Below, piece after piece: positions 33,848 through 48,800 of a DNA stretch of 64,000 bases. Position numbers and translations under genes: made by a program. The stretch comes from Clavelina lepadiformis. Taxonomy: Eukaryota; Chordata; Ascidiacea; Aplousobranchia; Clavelinidae. Within the stretch, counting starts at the first letter, position 1, and each line of letters opens with the position of its first letter. The notes under the pieces are model-generated. The model ran no database searches and was not told the DNA's origin. It was given only the letters and a program-made list of their open reading frames with translations. The stretch covers positions 18,726,501 to 18,790,500 of the forward strand of contig NC_135247.1 in the NCBI RefSeq assembly GCF_947623445.1, given 5' to 3'.

Positions 33848-36800
33848 GTGTCGTATTGAGCTCATCGTAATAACAAAAGTGTAAACTGTATCTTTGTATA
33901 TCCGATAAAGTTTAGAATATTATTAAGTCTCTCAATCTGGAAAAGAAGGGCGCGCAATAGAGTACGTACTAATGGGTGCGTGTTCAAAGTTCAAAAGCTA
34001 CAGAAAAGTTTCATTTTCTTAACGCATGAAACTGCGCTTTTTTTCAGACCCTCGATACCCTGCCAGCAATTCAGCTCCTTTACGTCGACTTCAAGGAAAT
34101 CTGGAAACAACCGAAGATCTTGTCCACAGCCACAGCCTGGGTCATTCATTATTATCAACATCAACAATATTGCATGAAACAATCTTTGTTATTGATATTT
34201 CTGAAGATGTCAGTGATGAAACTCTTAGAGTTTCCCTGAAGTTTGCTGAGAATCTTGTAATTGAGGTTGGTAAACATTTTCATGTTTTTAAAGTAGGCCT
34301 ACATAATTGCTATCTTGTATATAGACGAGCATCAAAGTGTTTGTGAAAACAAATTGATTTTTAAATTTACAGGCAAGCAGAGACAACTACTTGAAATGCG
34401 CCATCATTGTTTTTGCTTCAGGATCCAAAGTTGTCCTGAGGTTTGCTTCAGTTCCAACACAAGAAGTAATTCGATCGCTGAGGACTATTTTAGCAGACAG
34501 AGGTAAAGGAAAGGGTTAAAGGAAAAAGAGAAGTTGAAACAAAACTTAATGTTTATAAAATGAGCTTTAAATAACAAAAAATGTTATCAACTCGTGATTT
34601 GGCACAGAAAAGTTCGTGCAAAATGTTGGTGAACTGAGAAACACTGCGGAGGGTTTGCGAAAATTACGGGAAGTCTATTTAAGCATCGCACAAAACATTT
34701 CGGAAAACATGAGGAATATTTTCTTGTTTATCAATGGTAAAAGGAGTATATGTGCGTCATCAACTCAGTTATACCCAAGATTTTAGTTACAGATTGTTTT
34801 TAATTTTTTAAGGTCAACATTTTCCAGGACTGATTTCCCCAAAAATCGTGATGCAAGATTTTATAGATGGATTGTCAAAAAATTTGCTAAACGTACATTT
34901 GTATGGATTTCATCTACAAACTTTTAATTTAATAAATAATATGTTTAAATTTTCGCGAGCGCTTTTAAAGTCAACACTTAAACATAAATGTTTCGATATT
35001 TTATGTTTTGGATTTATCTAACTTATTTTTGGTTTGAATTTTGTTCACATTTTACACCAGGAATGACGCAATATGTTTTAGATTTACGTAATAGCATTTG
35101 GATCAAATGTTCATGAGAGTGCTACCTATGAAGAACTCCAATCCCTAACTTATCCCAGACATTTGCTTTTGGTCAACCCAACTTCCATTGAAGTACCCGA
35201 TACTTTAAAGGGCCAAGGTTAGTTCTAAGTTAGCAGTTCAATTGTAAAGCTTATTACTCAGTTCTACTGAAATACTTTTAAATTACAAAAGTTCAACATG
35301 TGGTTTAAATTTTGAAACAAATTAAAAATCATCATATTAAATTAAAACATGGACTAATATAAATGTTTTCAAACCAATGTCTACTTTTGCTAAAATCAAA
35401 ATCAATTCAATTTTCGCAGTAAAATTTCAAAATTAGCTAAAATCCAAAGAACTACGATTTAAACAAGACTAACAAAATGCTTCTATAGACTTTTGTCAAT
35501 GCGGAATGTCTGGAGATGTTGGAAATGTGAAGAAAAGAGCAAGTATTGGCAGAGTTGTAAAAGGAACAGAAGCAAATTTGGCAGCTTGGCCTTGGCAAGT
35601 TCTAATAGCCGAAAATCGGGCAAGAGTTTCATACGTAAGCTTGATTATTTACATATATACAGTAGCTTTAACTCTCAGCTAAAACTTCGAGTTTACCTAA
35701 AAGATGTTCCGTTTGTAGACATATCGCCGTGTGAGAGGCGGTGGGTCTTTAATCAACCATCGATGGGTTCTCACAGCTGCTCATGTCTTTCATGGCATGG
35801 CAAGACCAAGAGATTGGGCGCACAATATCTTGCTTACGTTTGGTTGGTTGAATTTCATTGAAAGATTGTTTTGTAAAACAACAAAGCGTTGATTAAGTTT
35901 GTTGTGTAACAATTGTTTCAAAGGAATTCGACAGTTACCGGAAAGCGATCAATCTCAGCTTTCTTCACATGTACAAGTTTTTCGAGCAAAGAAGATTTAT
36001 GAGCACGAAAAATTTTCCATCAACACATTTGATTACGACATAGCTTTAGTAATTTTTGTTTAATCAAATAGCATTAGAAGTTTGATGAAACCAGAATATG
36101 TTGCAACTGAAAAGTGTTTCAAAACAAGAGCTATATCTTGAATGTTTGAAATCAACTTTTTTCTGAAAACACTGACGAACAAAATCGATATGTTGCAACA
36201 GGTTCTTGTAGGCAGAGAATTGAAGCAACTTGGCTTGTACTGGCACGAAACTGGAAATGCAGGTTGGGTGAATTATACGTCATTTGTGAGACCAGTGTGC
36301 TTGCCATGCATGGATGGAAATTGCGTCAGTGAATATTTGGAGAGAAATGAAAGGACGTTGTTTGGGAGAAAGATTTCAGAAAGTGATAAATGCAAAACTG
36401 AAGGTAGGTCATGTACAATTGCAGAAAATATATTTTTTAAAATGATTTTGTCCGTAAATTGAAGCTTAAACTTGTTTTAGGCGACTGGTTGATCGAAAAA
36501 GGAGAACTTGAAAGAAAGTCTGTTCTAACAGTCATTACTGGTTTTGGTGAAACAAGGATTCGTAATCCCTCGGATTTTGATTTTAAAGTTTCGAAATTTT
36601 TAAACCAAGCACTAATTCGACTTCATAACGATGAAAGGTGACTCCAAAGTAGATTTCATTTCACGGAAGTTTGATCCGATTGATTGCAATAAATATGAAA
36701 AATGAGATCGCTTGTTGAGTTTTTTACAAAAAAATAAAACTATGACTTTGACTGTAACTATGACTGCGACTGCGACTGCGACTGCGACTGCGACTGCGAC

Positions 36801-39800
36801 TGCGACTGCGACTGCGACTGCGACTGCGACTGCGACTGCGACTGCGACTGCGACTGCGACTGTTATTGTCACTGTCACTGTCACTGTCACTGGATAAACT
36901 ATGAAAAACCTTTGAAGTTGCTGTGCTCTTAGATATTTTTAAACATAAATCGGTTTACGAAGTGTTAGATTTATTTCATAATTTTTCAGGTGCAATCGAA
37001 GTATTGCACAGATGAGAAAACAAGGTTTACCGGAAGGAATAACGTTTACTGACCAAATGATTTGTGGAATTGGGGGAAACCCTGATATTATTACTGATGC
37101 ATGTAAAGGAGACAGCGGCGGAACACTTGTACGAGAGGTGGGCGAAGCTGAAACAGAGATTTTCTGAAGCTCAATTACAGCAAATCTTAAGTTGTTATGA
37201 GTTTTTTATTAAAATTTAAGGAGGATTATCTAAAATAAATGCAAGTTTACATGATATTTATTACGTTTCAATTTTATTTACAGTTCAAAGAGAATGTTAT
37301 TGGCAAGGGATGTTGGATGCAAATTGGAATTGTGAGCTGGGGTTGGGGATGTGGATCAACATACACAGAAAACAGCATAAAACACCAATTTCCAGGATAC
37401 TACACAAGCGTAGCTCCGCTAATGTCCTGGATTACTGAAATACAACAACAAACAGAATCAGGTTCTGTTCCCATTAGTCGAAAAATTGTAATTTAACAAA
37501 TAAAAACAAACGTTTGCAATAATTACTTTGAATATTTACTAGAATTATCTCATCTTGACTCAATCTGTCGTGCTGATCTTTGCCAAGTGGAGGAAGGAAG
37601 AACTTGCAAGAAACCTTGTGAGAATGATGCAGATTGTAGAGGAGCACTGAAGAGATGTGTCTGTGATGACGTTTGTGGAATGTCTTGTATTAATCCAAGT
37701 AACAAATTGGTGAAAAACAAATAGTTGTACTGTAGTAGAAAACCGATAACGAGACATTCATTATGTTTTCAAGTAATCGAAACTTTTTATTGGCAAAGTC
37801 TAAGAAATATTGGTCCAGTTTTTTACACGTTTTCTGCTTTACAATACCCTTTTATTTGTTTCTCAATTAGAAGCTCCTTGTGATGATTTGGATACATTCA
37901 GCAATGGGACAATCGAAGGTAACAGAACTTATGGCAATACAGTTCATTACACTTGCAACGATGGATTCATTCTCAAAGGAACAAGAACCAGGACATGTAG
38001 ATCCGACAAGAAATGGACCGGAACAACACCAACTTGCTTGGGTAAGATTGGCTGTGTCGAGATTTAAATTTAAGCGCATTTATGCAGTTACCATTCAAGG
38101 AACTTTTCGAGATTGAACCAGACCTGACAAGGAATATATACCAAGTCCATTTATATCGCGATGGATGGCATATAATGTAAAACTAAATATATGAGTTATG
38201 TTTGCATGATATTAACTTCTACTTTAAGTTATACAAGCTTCCTAATTCCATTCATTTCTACAACATAATCAAATGCTTTATCAATTTGTTCAGTAAAACA
38301 TCTATATACGCTTGCATTAGAAAGTTAGTTTATTTTGTTAAGATTTTTAAATGTAAATACCGTGCATTGTTGTACAAAAGATTAATTTACGAAATTCTTG
38401 TTTTGGATTTCATTGTTTAATGTTTTAAGTCTTTTATTGTATATATTGTAAAAACACATACAAACAAATGATTAGTTAATTTTCATGACTAGAATGTGTT
38501 CAAGTAACAACTTATTGACGGTTCTAACGAAGCAATAGCCAGTTGCTGCATATAATAACTAAGTCAGGGGCTTCTCTTGCTCTTGACGAACCGATAAGTA
38601 AGATAGTATATAAGTGATTTACACTTGTAGGCTACTTAGTTTTGTGTTAAAACAATTTCATTATTGTAAACAGAGTTAGAATGCGTCGTACCCAGAGCTC
38701 CAAGCTTCGGTTCTGTTGAACCTCCAAGGTATAGCAGAGTGGCATTGGATGAGACCATAACATACTCTTGTGGTCGAAGATATCGACTGGTTGGTATCTC
38801 TAGGGCAACTTGCCAAGAAGACCGAACATTCACTTCCCCACCACCACGTTGCGACGGTGGGTATTTTGGAAATGAAATATGTGTTGAAGGGATGATAAAT
38901 GAACATTTAAAAGGGAAAAGATGTTTAAAATGTTGTACTTTTATCAATCACATCCAATTAAACAATTTTCCAGAAATAACCTGTCCACGCCGAACCACAC
39001 CTGCAGAAGCCACACCAAGTTCATTCAAGTCGCGATGGCTGGTAGATGATGTTCTAAGTTACACTTGCGATGTTGGATATGACTTAAGAGGAAATCCTTC
39101 ATCAACCTGTCTAGTTATTGGACGTTGGTCAAATGCTTTACCCAATTGCCGCAGTGAGCAGTTTTATTGTATTTTTGTCATCGTGACGCTACTATTGATA
39201 CAGTTATTCTTGGACGCAGAGTTACTTAGATGTATTTAGGATTCATCTAATTGTAAACACATTCTCAAACTATACAGAGAAAAAGTATTTACCAAGAATT
39301 TCCATTTCTGTCTTCTAATATAGCACAGCGTTGTAAAAGAATTATTTCTGCAGAAATACAACTTTACAGAATGACTGTTTCACAATCTGTGAGTTATTAC
39401 CAATACTCTGAAATAGCATTTAAGACTCATAATGTGCACGTTGTTGTTTCAGTACGACGATGTGTACACCGAGACGTTCCACAACATTCTACAGCTAATC
39501 CTAATAAAAGTCAATGGGTTTATGGCGACCGAGTCACTTACACTTGTGATCGTGGCTACGAGTTGTCAGGATCGGCTGAATCACGCTGCACGTCAAGTGG
39601 TCGTTGGTCTGATCCTCTATCTACTTGCACAAGTAAGTCTGTAGCAAGATGATGTTGAAACAGTTTCATGAATTGCTTTTAAACAATGTTGAAACGTATG
39701 TAATTTAGTGCTGTGTGAACAACAGGTTGAAGCTTTAACTTATTAGAATTTTATTGTGTTTACTTTACAGTAAGATCATGCGAGCATCCCACACCACCAC

Positions 39801-42800
39801 GTAACGTCGACAAAATAAGACCAGCAAACAAAATGTCTTGGGTGTATGAAGATACTATAACATATGGATATAGTAGAGGTTATCGCTTAAATGGAGCCAG
39901 AACTTTGTCATGCACTGAAGATGGGACGTGGTCGCATCCTGTACCGACTTGCCAACGTAATACTCAACTTTACTGCAGGCCTTACATACAGTATACCTTG
40001 CTAATCAAGTCACCTACTTCTCTAGGGCTCTACGATTTATGTTACGGCTTATCCGCAAAAATAAATTGCGTTTTTGCAGAAATCACCTGTGAGCGCTCTG
40101 ACCCCGACTTCGGCGAGTCAATCCCCAGAAAGGAAAGATATATTTTCGAGGAAAAAATTACATATTCATGCAACGAAGGACTTGATTTGGAGGGTGCAAT
40201 TAGGTCAATTTGTCAAGCATCTGGAAGTTGGAATAACGATCCTCCAAACTGCTATTTGCCTGGTAAATTCATTTCATTCAATCCTCGTTAAAAGCATTCC
40301 AGTAAAACTTAAACGAAGCTCACTCGAAATTCCTAAAGTTGTCTAATATTTCAGATCGTAATCCCTGCCCTCCTGGCTACACCGAAAAGTTTCCCTTCTG
40401 TTTTCGGATGTTCAATGAGAGACAAAGCTTTCAAGATGCCACTGAAACCTGTCACAGAGAAGGAGCAACTTTGCCGATTATTCGAGACAACCACGTTCGG
40501 GATAAATTCGTTGAGATGTTGCACAATGACAGAGAGCTCTGGATAGGAATAAGTGATGAAGGAAAAGAAGGAGTTTTGAAATGGCAAAACGGTGACTTGT
40601 ACTTGTCGGAGGAGGGAGGCCTCGTTATAAACTTAGCTGCAAACATCAAGAGTAGTGATTGCTTGACAACAGTTGGTCGCTTTGGTGATACCGAATGGGC
40701 ACGTTGTTATCATACTAAAGAGTTTATCTGCATGAAGTGGCACTCGCAAGTAAAAGCTTTCAAGCTAACTTACGACGACCGAAAAGCACCACGCTACAAC
40801 GGAATATACTTGCCGGTAGAAGGCAAGCTCATCGAAAACAACGTGTTCTATCGTTTGAACACAACAAGCGAAGACGACACTTACCTTTCTGTTCAGGAAA
40901 CTGCAAATGGTAAACAATTTTACTTCTACCGCAGTTTTGGTATGTAAGGTACTTTATTTTTCACACGTCACAAACCCTGTTTATGATGACAAAGCAACGT
41001 TTACTATTGCATATAATACGATGAGATAAAAGTCTAATTGCTTTCTGCATTTAAACACACACATAAATCATGGAAATGTTTTGTGTTTCCCACATAAAAC
41101 TTTGAAATCTCATGTGATGCTTCAGGGCGCATGTGGCGACTAGGAGAGAGATTTGATGGTGGAAACACTTGGCTTAGCAAAAGAATGACGTCAAACTTTC
41201 CACAACGACTGGGAAGTGAGTGGAAAATCGGCCATTTTGCCGAAGACGCTGAGACCATTGAGGCAAATTTAGAAGAATACGGTGAGTTTGAAGTGTATCC
41301 AGTGCACAACCTATCTAGTATCTCACATCTAGTGTAGTTGTAAATCTACGCATCAGGGTCTTTATGTACGCCAGGTATACAGAAACGTTTGAAGAGTTTT
41401 ATAGTTTCCTTATTTCGTGCTATTGCTTTGTGGATACGATAGACGCATGGGGTAAATTTGGTGAATGGGAATTATGTTCCGAGGATTGTGGCGATGGAAC
41501 TCGAAGTAGATCCAGGGAATGCATTGGCCGTGTTCCTGGATCTTATCTTTGCCCCGGACTTGCAAGACAAACAGAAGAGTGCAAAACAAGAGATTGTCCT
41601 CCCGATAGTGGTAATAAACGACGGATTGATAATAATTGCTATTTATCATAAACGTCCGTATTAACTTGACTTCTAATGCGATTTTGACGCAATTAGTCTA
41701 TAATAATCAATGGTATTACATATCTACAAAATTAGGAGATTTTTAAAATTAAATTTTGAAATGAAAACGCACGTTTAAACAATGGTAAGAATGGGTTAGA
41801 TCCTGCGTATATTAGAACATGAAGAATACTAACGACAATGGCATAATACGCAGGAGTTTGGAAATCCTGGGATGGTTGGACTCCTTGCTCAGTTACTTGT
41901 GGTGAGGGAAACAGAAGAAGATGGAGAGTTTGTGGAAGATATGGTCGTACCGGAGGAGCATGCCAGGGCTCTTCCTCAGAAGTAGAAAGATGTTCTACTC
42001 CATGTCCAGCAACAAAAACAAGTAAAATTGCTTTTCAACCTGGGCCGTGACTACGCGTTACAATTTGAACAATTAAGCTTATATAAAAATACACAAAAGC
42101 GAAAATATCTGCCTTATAGTTTAAGCTAAACTTTACAACCTTAAATCTAAGCGTGATCTAACCTTCTAATCAATGATTCGTATTATTTCCATTTTTAAAC
42201 GCTTACCGTTAGTAACTTTAATTGAACTAGTTAAAAAAAATTGCCATTTATCCGAAGCGTTAAAAAAGAAATAATCTATCAATACACATAACTATAAAAA
42301 CCGTTACATTAGAACAAATATTAGTTGGCAAACATCTCGAAAGACCTGGCCGTTGCTTGTCTGTAATTATATTTTATAACCATTTTGTGTTTTTGCAATG
42401 ACGTTTGTCCGTAAATTCTTTCCCACGTCTTGTTATCCGGGTTTACTCGCACACACTGTAGCTTATATTGAGTGATTTTTAGAACAGGCAACAAAATGTG
42501 TGTAGTCAAACAATGTATATGGCGAATCATGCCTCAGTCCGGAAATGTTTCAAATATGAGTTGACACGCTTGTGTGGACTCCGTGATTCTTGCTGCCATT
42601 AACTCTCTACATTTACATAGCGTTTACAACCACTTTCATATAACATTAGACTTATGTCTGTGTTACCATAAGTAATCAGCTGTAAATAAGCCAAGGTACA
42701 TCATATTATTGTCTGAACTACGATGAAATTATTTTAGTGGATCCACTTGTACATACAGGTTACTCTGACAAGGAGTACTTAATCTTTCGAATCGAAAAAA

Positions 42801-45800
42801 ACTTCAATGATGCGAGAGACGCTTGTCAGAGTTTAGGGGGAGATCTTGCCTTGGTAAAAACAGAGATGATTCAAAATGCACGTTGTTGTTTCAGTACGAC
42901 GATGTGTACACCGAGACGTTCCACAACATTCTACAGCTAACCCTAATAAAAGTCAATGGGTTTATGGCGACCGAGTCACTTACACTTGTGATCGTGGCTA
43001 CGAGTTGTCAGGATCGGCTGAATCACGCTGCACGTCAAGTGGTCGTTGGTCTGATCCTCTACCTACTTGCACAAGTAAGTCTGTAGCAAGATGATGTTGA
43101 AACAGTTTCATGAATTGCTTTTAAACAATGTTGAAACGTATGTAATTTAGTGCTGTGTGAACAACAGGTTGAAGCTTTAACTTATTAGAATTTTATTGTG
43201 TTTACTTTACAGTAAGATCATGCGAGCATCCCACACCACCACGTAACGTCGACAAAATAAGACCAGCAAACAAAATGTCTTGGGTGTATGAAGATACTAT
43301 AACATATGGATGTAGTAGAGGTTATCGCTTAAATGGAGCCAGAACTTTGTCATGCACTGAAGATGGGACGTGGTCGCATCCTGTACCGACTTGCCAACGT
43401 AATACTCAACTTTACTGCAGTCCTTACATACAGTATACCTTGCTAATCAAGTCACCTACTTCTCTAGGGCTCTACGATTTATGTTACGGCTTATCCGCAA
43501 AAATAAATTGCGTTTTTGCAGAAATCACCTGTGAGCGCTCTGACCCCGACTTCGGCGAGTCAATCCCCAGAAAGGAAAGATATATTTTCGAGGAAAAAAT
43601 TACATATTCATGCAACGAAGGACTTGATTTGGAGGGTGCAATTAGGTCAATTTGTCAAGCATCTGGAAGTTGGAATAACGATCCTCCAAACTGCTATTTG
43701 CCTGGTAAATTCATTTCATTCAATCCTCGTTAAAAGCATTCCAGTAAAACTTAAACGAAGCTCACTCGAAATTCCTAAAGTTGTCTAATATTTCAGATCG
43801 TAATCCCTGCCCTCCTGGCTACACCGAAAAGTTTCCCTTCTGTTTTCGGAGGTTCAATGAGAGACAAAGCTTTCAAGATGCCACTGAAACCTGTCGCAGA
43901 GAAGGAGCAACTTTGCCGATTATTCGAGACAACCACGTTCGGGATAAATTCGTTGAGATGTTGCACGATAACAGGGAGCTCTGGATAGGAATAAGTGATG
44001 AAGGAAAAGAAGGTGTTTTGAAATGGCAAAACGGTGACTTGTACTTGTCGAAGGAGGGAGGCCTCGTTATAAACTTAGCTGCAAACATCAAGAGTAGTGA
44101 TTGCTTGACAACAGTTGGTCGCTTTGGTGATACCGAATGGGCACGTTGTTATCATCCTAAAGAGTTTATCTGCATGAAGTGGCACTCGCAAGTAAAAGCT
44201 TTCAAGCTAACTTACGACGACCGAGAAGCACCACGCTACAACGGATTTTACTTGCCGGTAGAAGGCAAGCTCATCGAAAATAACGTGTTCTATCGTTTGA
44301 ACACAACAAGCGAAGACGACACTTACCTTTCTGTTCAGGAAACTGCAAATGGTAAACAATTTTACTTCTACCGCAGTTTTGGTATGTAAGGTACTTTATT
44401 TTTCACACGTCACAAACCCTGTTTATGATGACAAAGCAACGTTTATTATTGCATATAATACGATGAGATAAACATCTAATTGCTTTCTGCAATTAAACAC
44501 ACACATAAATCACGGAAAGGTTTTGTGTTTCCCACATAAAAATTTGAAATCTCATGTGATGCTTCAGGGCGCATGTGGCGATTAGGAGAGAGATTTGATG
44601 GTGGAAATACTTGGCTTAGCAAAAGAATGACGTCAAACTTTCCACAACGACTGGGAAGTGAGTGGAAAATCGGTCATTTTGCCGAGGACGCTGAGGCCGT
44701 TGAGGCAAATTTGGAAGAATACGGTGAGTTTGAAGTGTATCCAGTGCACACCCTATCTAGTATCTCACATCTAGTGTAGTTGTAAATCTACGCATCAGGG
44801 TCTTTATGTAGGCCAGGTATACAGAAACGCTTGAAGAGTTTTATAGTTTTCTTATTTCGTGCTATTGCTTTGTGGATACGATAGACGCATGGGGTAAATT
44901 TGGTGAATGGGAATTATGTTCCGAGGATTGTGGTGATGGAACTCGAAGTAGATCCAGGGAATGTATTGGCCGTGTTCCTGGATCTTATCTTTGCCCCGGA
45001 CTTGCAAGACAAACAGAAGAGTGCAAAACAAGAGATTGTCCTCCCGATAGTGGTAATAAACGACGGATTGATAATAATTGCTATTTATCATAAACGTCCG
45101 TATTAACTTGACTTCTAATGCGATTTTGACGCAATTAGTCTATAATAATCAATGGTATTACAATATCTACAAAATTAGGAGATTTTTAAAATTAAATTTT
45201 GAAATGAAAACGCACGTTTAAACAATGGTAAGAATGGGTTAGATCCTGCGTATATTAGAACATGAAGAATACTAACGACAATGGCATAATACGCAGGAGT
45301 TTGGAAATCCTGGGGTGGTTGGACTCCTTGCTCAGTTACCTGTGGTGAGGGAAACAGAAGAAGATGGAGAGTTTGTGGAAGATATGGTCGTACCGGAGGA
45401 GCATGCCAGGGCTCTTCCTCAGAAGTAGAAAGATGTTCTACTCCATGTCCAGCAACAAAAACAAGTAAAAGTTGCTTTTCAACCTGGGCCGTGACTACGC
45501 GTTACAATTTGAACAATTATATAAAAATACACAAAAGCGAAAATATCTGCCTTATAGTTTAAGCTAAACTTTACTACCTTAAATCTAAGCGTGATCTAAC
45601 CTTCTAATCAATCATTCGTATTATTTCCATTTTTAAACGCTTACCGTTAGTAACTTTAATTGAACTAGTTAAAAAAAATTGCCATTTATCCGAAGCGTTA
45701 AAAAAGAAATAATCTATCAATACACATAACTATAAAAACCGTTACATTAGAACAAATATTAGTTGGCAAACATCTCGAAAGACCTGGCCGTTGCTTGTCT

Positions 45801-48800
45801 GTAATTATATTTTATAACCATTTTGTGTTTTTGCAATGACGTTTGTCCGTAAATTCTTTCCTGCGTCTTGTTATCCGGGTTTACTCGCACATACTGTAGC
45901 TTATATTGAGTGATTTTTAGAACAGGCAACAAAATGTGTGTAGTCAAACAATGTATATGGCGAATCATGCCTCAGTCCGGAAATGTTTCAAATATGAGTT
46001 GACACGCTTGTGTGGACTCCGTGATTCTTGCTGCCATTAACTCTCTACATTTACATAGCGTTTACAACCACTTTCATATAATATTAGACTTATGTCTGTG
46101 TTACCATAAGTAATCAGCTGTAAATAAGCCAAGGTACATCATATTATTGTCTGAACTACGATGAAATTATTTTAGTGGATCCACTTGTACATACAGGTTA
46201 CTCTGACAAGGAGTACTTAATCTTTCGAATCGAGAAAAACTTCAATGATGCGAGAGACGCTTGTCAGAGTTTAGGGGGAGATCTTGCCTTGGTAAAAACA
46301 GAGATGATTCAAAATGCACTTTCACCAATTATTGGGAGTCTTGGACGTACACCTTTCAATTATGGTTATTTTATCGGAATGACTGATCAAAAACAAGAAG
46401 GACGCTGGCGCTGGATTGACGATACACGCCTGACTCATGAAAACTGGAACTGGCGTGAACCGAGCAATTCAGGAAATGAAGACTGCGGAAGTATGTTTCG
46501 AAACGGAGGATGGAATGATCTCACTTGTTGGCGAAAAACCTATTATATTTGCGAAAGAGGTGAGTTGACAAATTTATTATACAAAGTCATGTTAACCTGA
46601 AAGGCTTCATACAATGCTACTATACTTTATTCTGCCATTATATATGCTGCAATACTTATCTTGTAATTGCTTGACAAGATCATAGGTTGTATCTATTTTG
46701 TACCAGATATGGACCCTTGCAGCGACACCGTGTGTATGAATGATGGTCGATGCGTTCCCGACAGTAACCTCAGAAGCTACGAGTGTCAGTGCCCTTCATA
46801 TACAAGAGGGGATCATTGCGAGAGAAGTAGGATATATTTACTTATGGTGCTTTGCTTTTCGGATTACTCCTGATACACTGCTTTTTTTGTAGTTTTCAAC
46901 CCTTGCTGGAATTCGTCTTGTCAAAGCGGAAATTGTCATTCCGGGAACGGCTATTATTACTGCGTTTGTCCAGAAAATTCGTTCGGGTTACACTGCGACA
47001 ACGGTTAGACACGAAATTTCAACTTACATTATTATTTTTTATCTTTCTGGCTTCGTTTCATTTTTCAATACTTTTTCATTCTTCGGCCTATTTCTAGAGA
47101 AATATTAATACTTTGGTAGGTCTAGAATGGTCCGAAAGATTTTGGCATTTCATTATATAATTAATTACTGTAACTATTTTTATAGTGCGTCATTATTGAC
47201 GCGAGCATAGTTTCTAAATAAACCATTATCGAGCAGTGCTTAAAGTTTTATTATTAAACATTCTTTTGTTTGTAGTCGTACAGTGTCCAAAGCCGCGGAT
47301 AGAAGACATAATACAATTATTAGGAAATAATCAGCAGGACGAGTATGACGTGGGAACCAGGTTAAAGTTTAGTTGCCGGGACATTGAGCAAACAATAGAA
47401 GGTTATGACGAAATAACATGCAGGAGGGACGGAACCTGGAATAAATCTCCGCCAAATACTTGCGGTAAAACTGAATGCCATAAAAATACTTAGTGTAGCC
47501 TATGGAAACTATACGTTTAGGTTATGCTACACAGAATTTTACACTCGTTAGCTGTGAATATTTAAGTTTCTTCAATGGAAACAGCACAATGCCTGCTCAT
47601 ACCGTTCTCTTATATTTATACGTACATCATGCAAAAAAGAATAACAAATTATTTATCCCCGCAAGTTCTTAATTTCTTAGAGACACTGACTTGCCCTTCG
47701 GTCACTGCTCCTGCAAATGGAAGAATTGCAGAATCAGCCAACAGAGTTCATGTTCGTGGTTCAACAATCAGATTTGAATGTAACGGAGGCTATGAGGTCG
47801 AAGGAAGAGAATCAATTAGATACAGAGATGACTACACGTGGGATGGATCTGTACCTACATGCAGAGGTAGGCTACATGGATACAGCATCCTTAAAGTAAC
47901 CACCAAGCAGTTTTCACCTGAAAAGTATGTTTCTCGAAATAACAAAATTAACAGCTTGCATCACTTAACAACGTAAAATTTTATTAATACTCCAGAAAGG
48001 AAATGCCCTGGAAAGTGGACGAAGTGGATGGAAACGACATGATAACTTGCCGGGATGATTATACATGGAGCCATTCAAGGCCTTCGTGCAGAGGTGAGCA
48101 TGAATACTACATCATCATTTCATTGAAGGCAAGTTTAACATTATTTAGCGAATTATGTTTAAATGTTTTAGCTGAGGTCACAACGTGTCCTGCTCTCGAT
48201 AAACCGGATCATGGAAGATGGGGTCGTCTACGTGGTAACCTCTACGCACCTTCATCCAAACTTAATATCCGGTGCGATGATGGATACCAAGTTGAAGGAA
48301 ACGAAGTAATCACATGCCAGGATAATTTTACATGGACCCAGCCGCTGCCGTTTTGCAAAGGTTAGCTCAACAATTATTCCCATTAATCTAATCTGATTTT
48401 AGATATAAAACTTTCACTAATCATATATTCAAGTTAATACATTTATATTTTCAGAGAAGAATTGCATCTTAGGAACTCAGTTTCTGTCCGAAGGAGTTGA
48501 AATAAATAACAACGGCCGGGAGGAGTTTTTATCTGGAGAAAGCTTAAATGTGACGTGTGCTGGTGACTTAGTGCTGAGCATGAATAATTTGCTGAGTTGT
48601 TCAAAGGGACGCTGGACTCCAAAATATTGGAATTATTTCTGTAATTCCGTTTGCAACCGACCTCAAACAGACGGTTCATTTACGATGACACCATTTACAG
48701 ACAGTTACGAAGTTGGTTCAGAAGTAACCTTTGAATGCGTGGACGACATGCAATCTTTGAACGGTAACAATCCTATGCGCTGTGGAGAAGATGGTGAATG

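Larger units (their letters stand above)
39439..46316 (+). repeat. Recent 3.44-kb tandem duplication in gene C
   Basis: 39439-42879 and 42880-46316 are almost identical with a constant offset of 3,442 bp (3,438 near the end). Each contains three CCPs, lectin-like plus novel domain and two TSP1 exons. The junction lies in a lectin exon at about 42879 and joins at the shared string TGCAC. Confidence 0.9.

Noticed and set aside
36612..36897. Ala-Thr and Ala-Val repeat open frames on both strands
   Set aside because: They are translations of the (ACTGCG)n intronic microsatellite.
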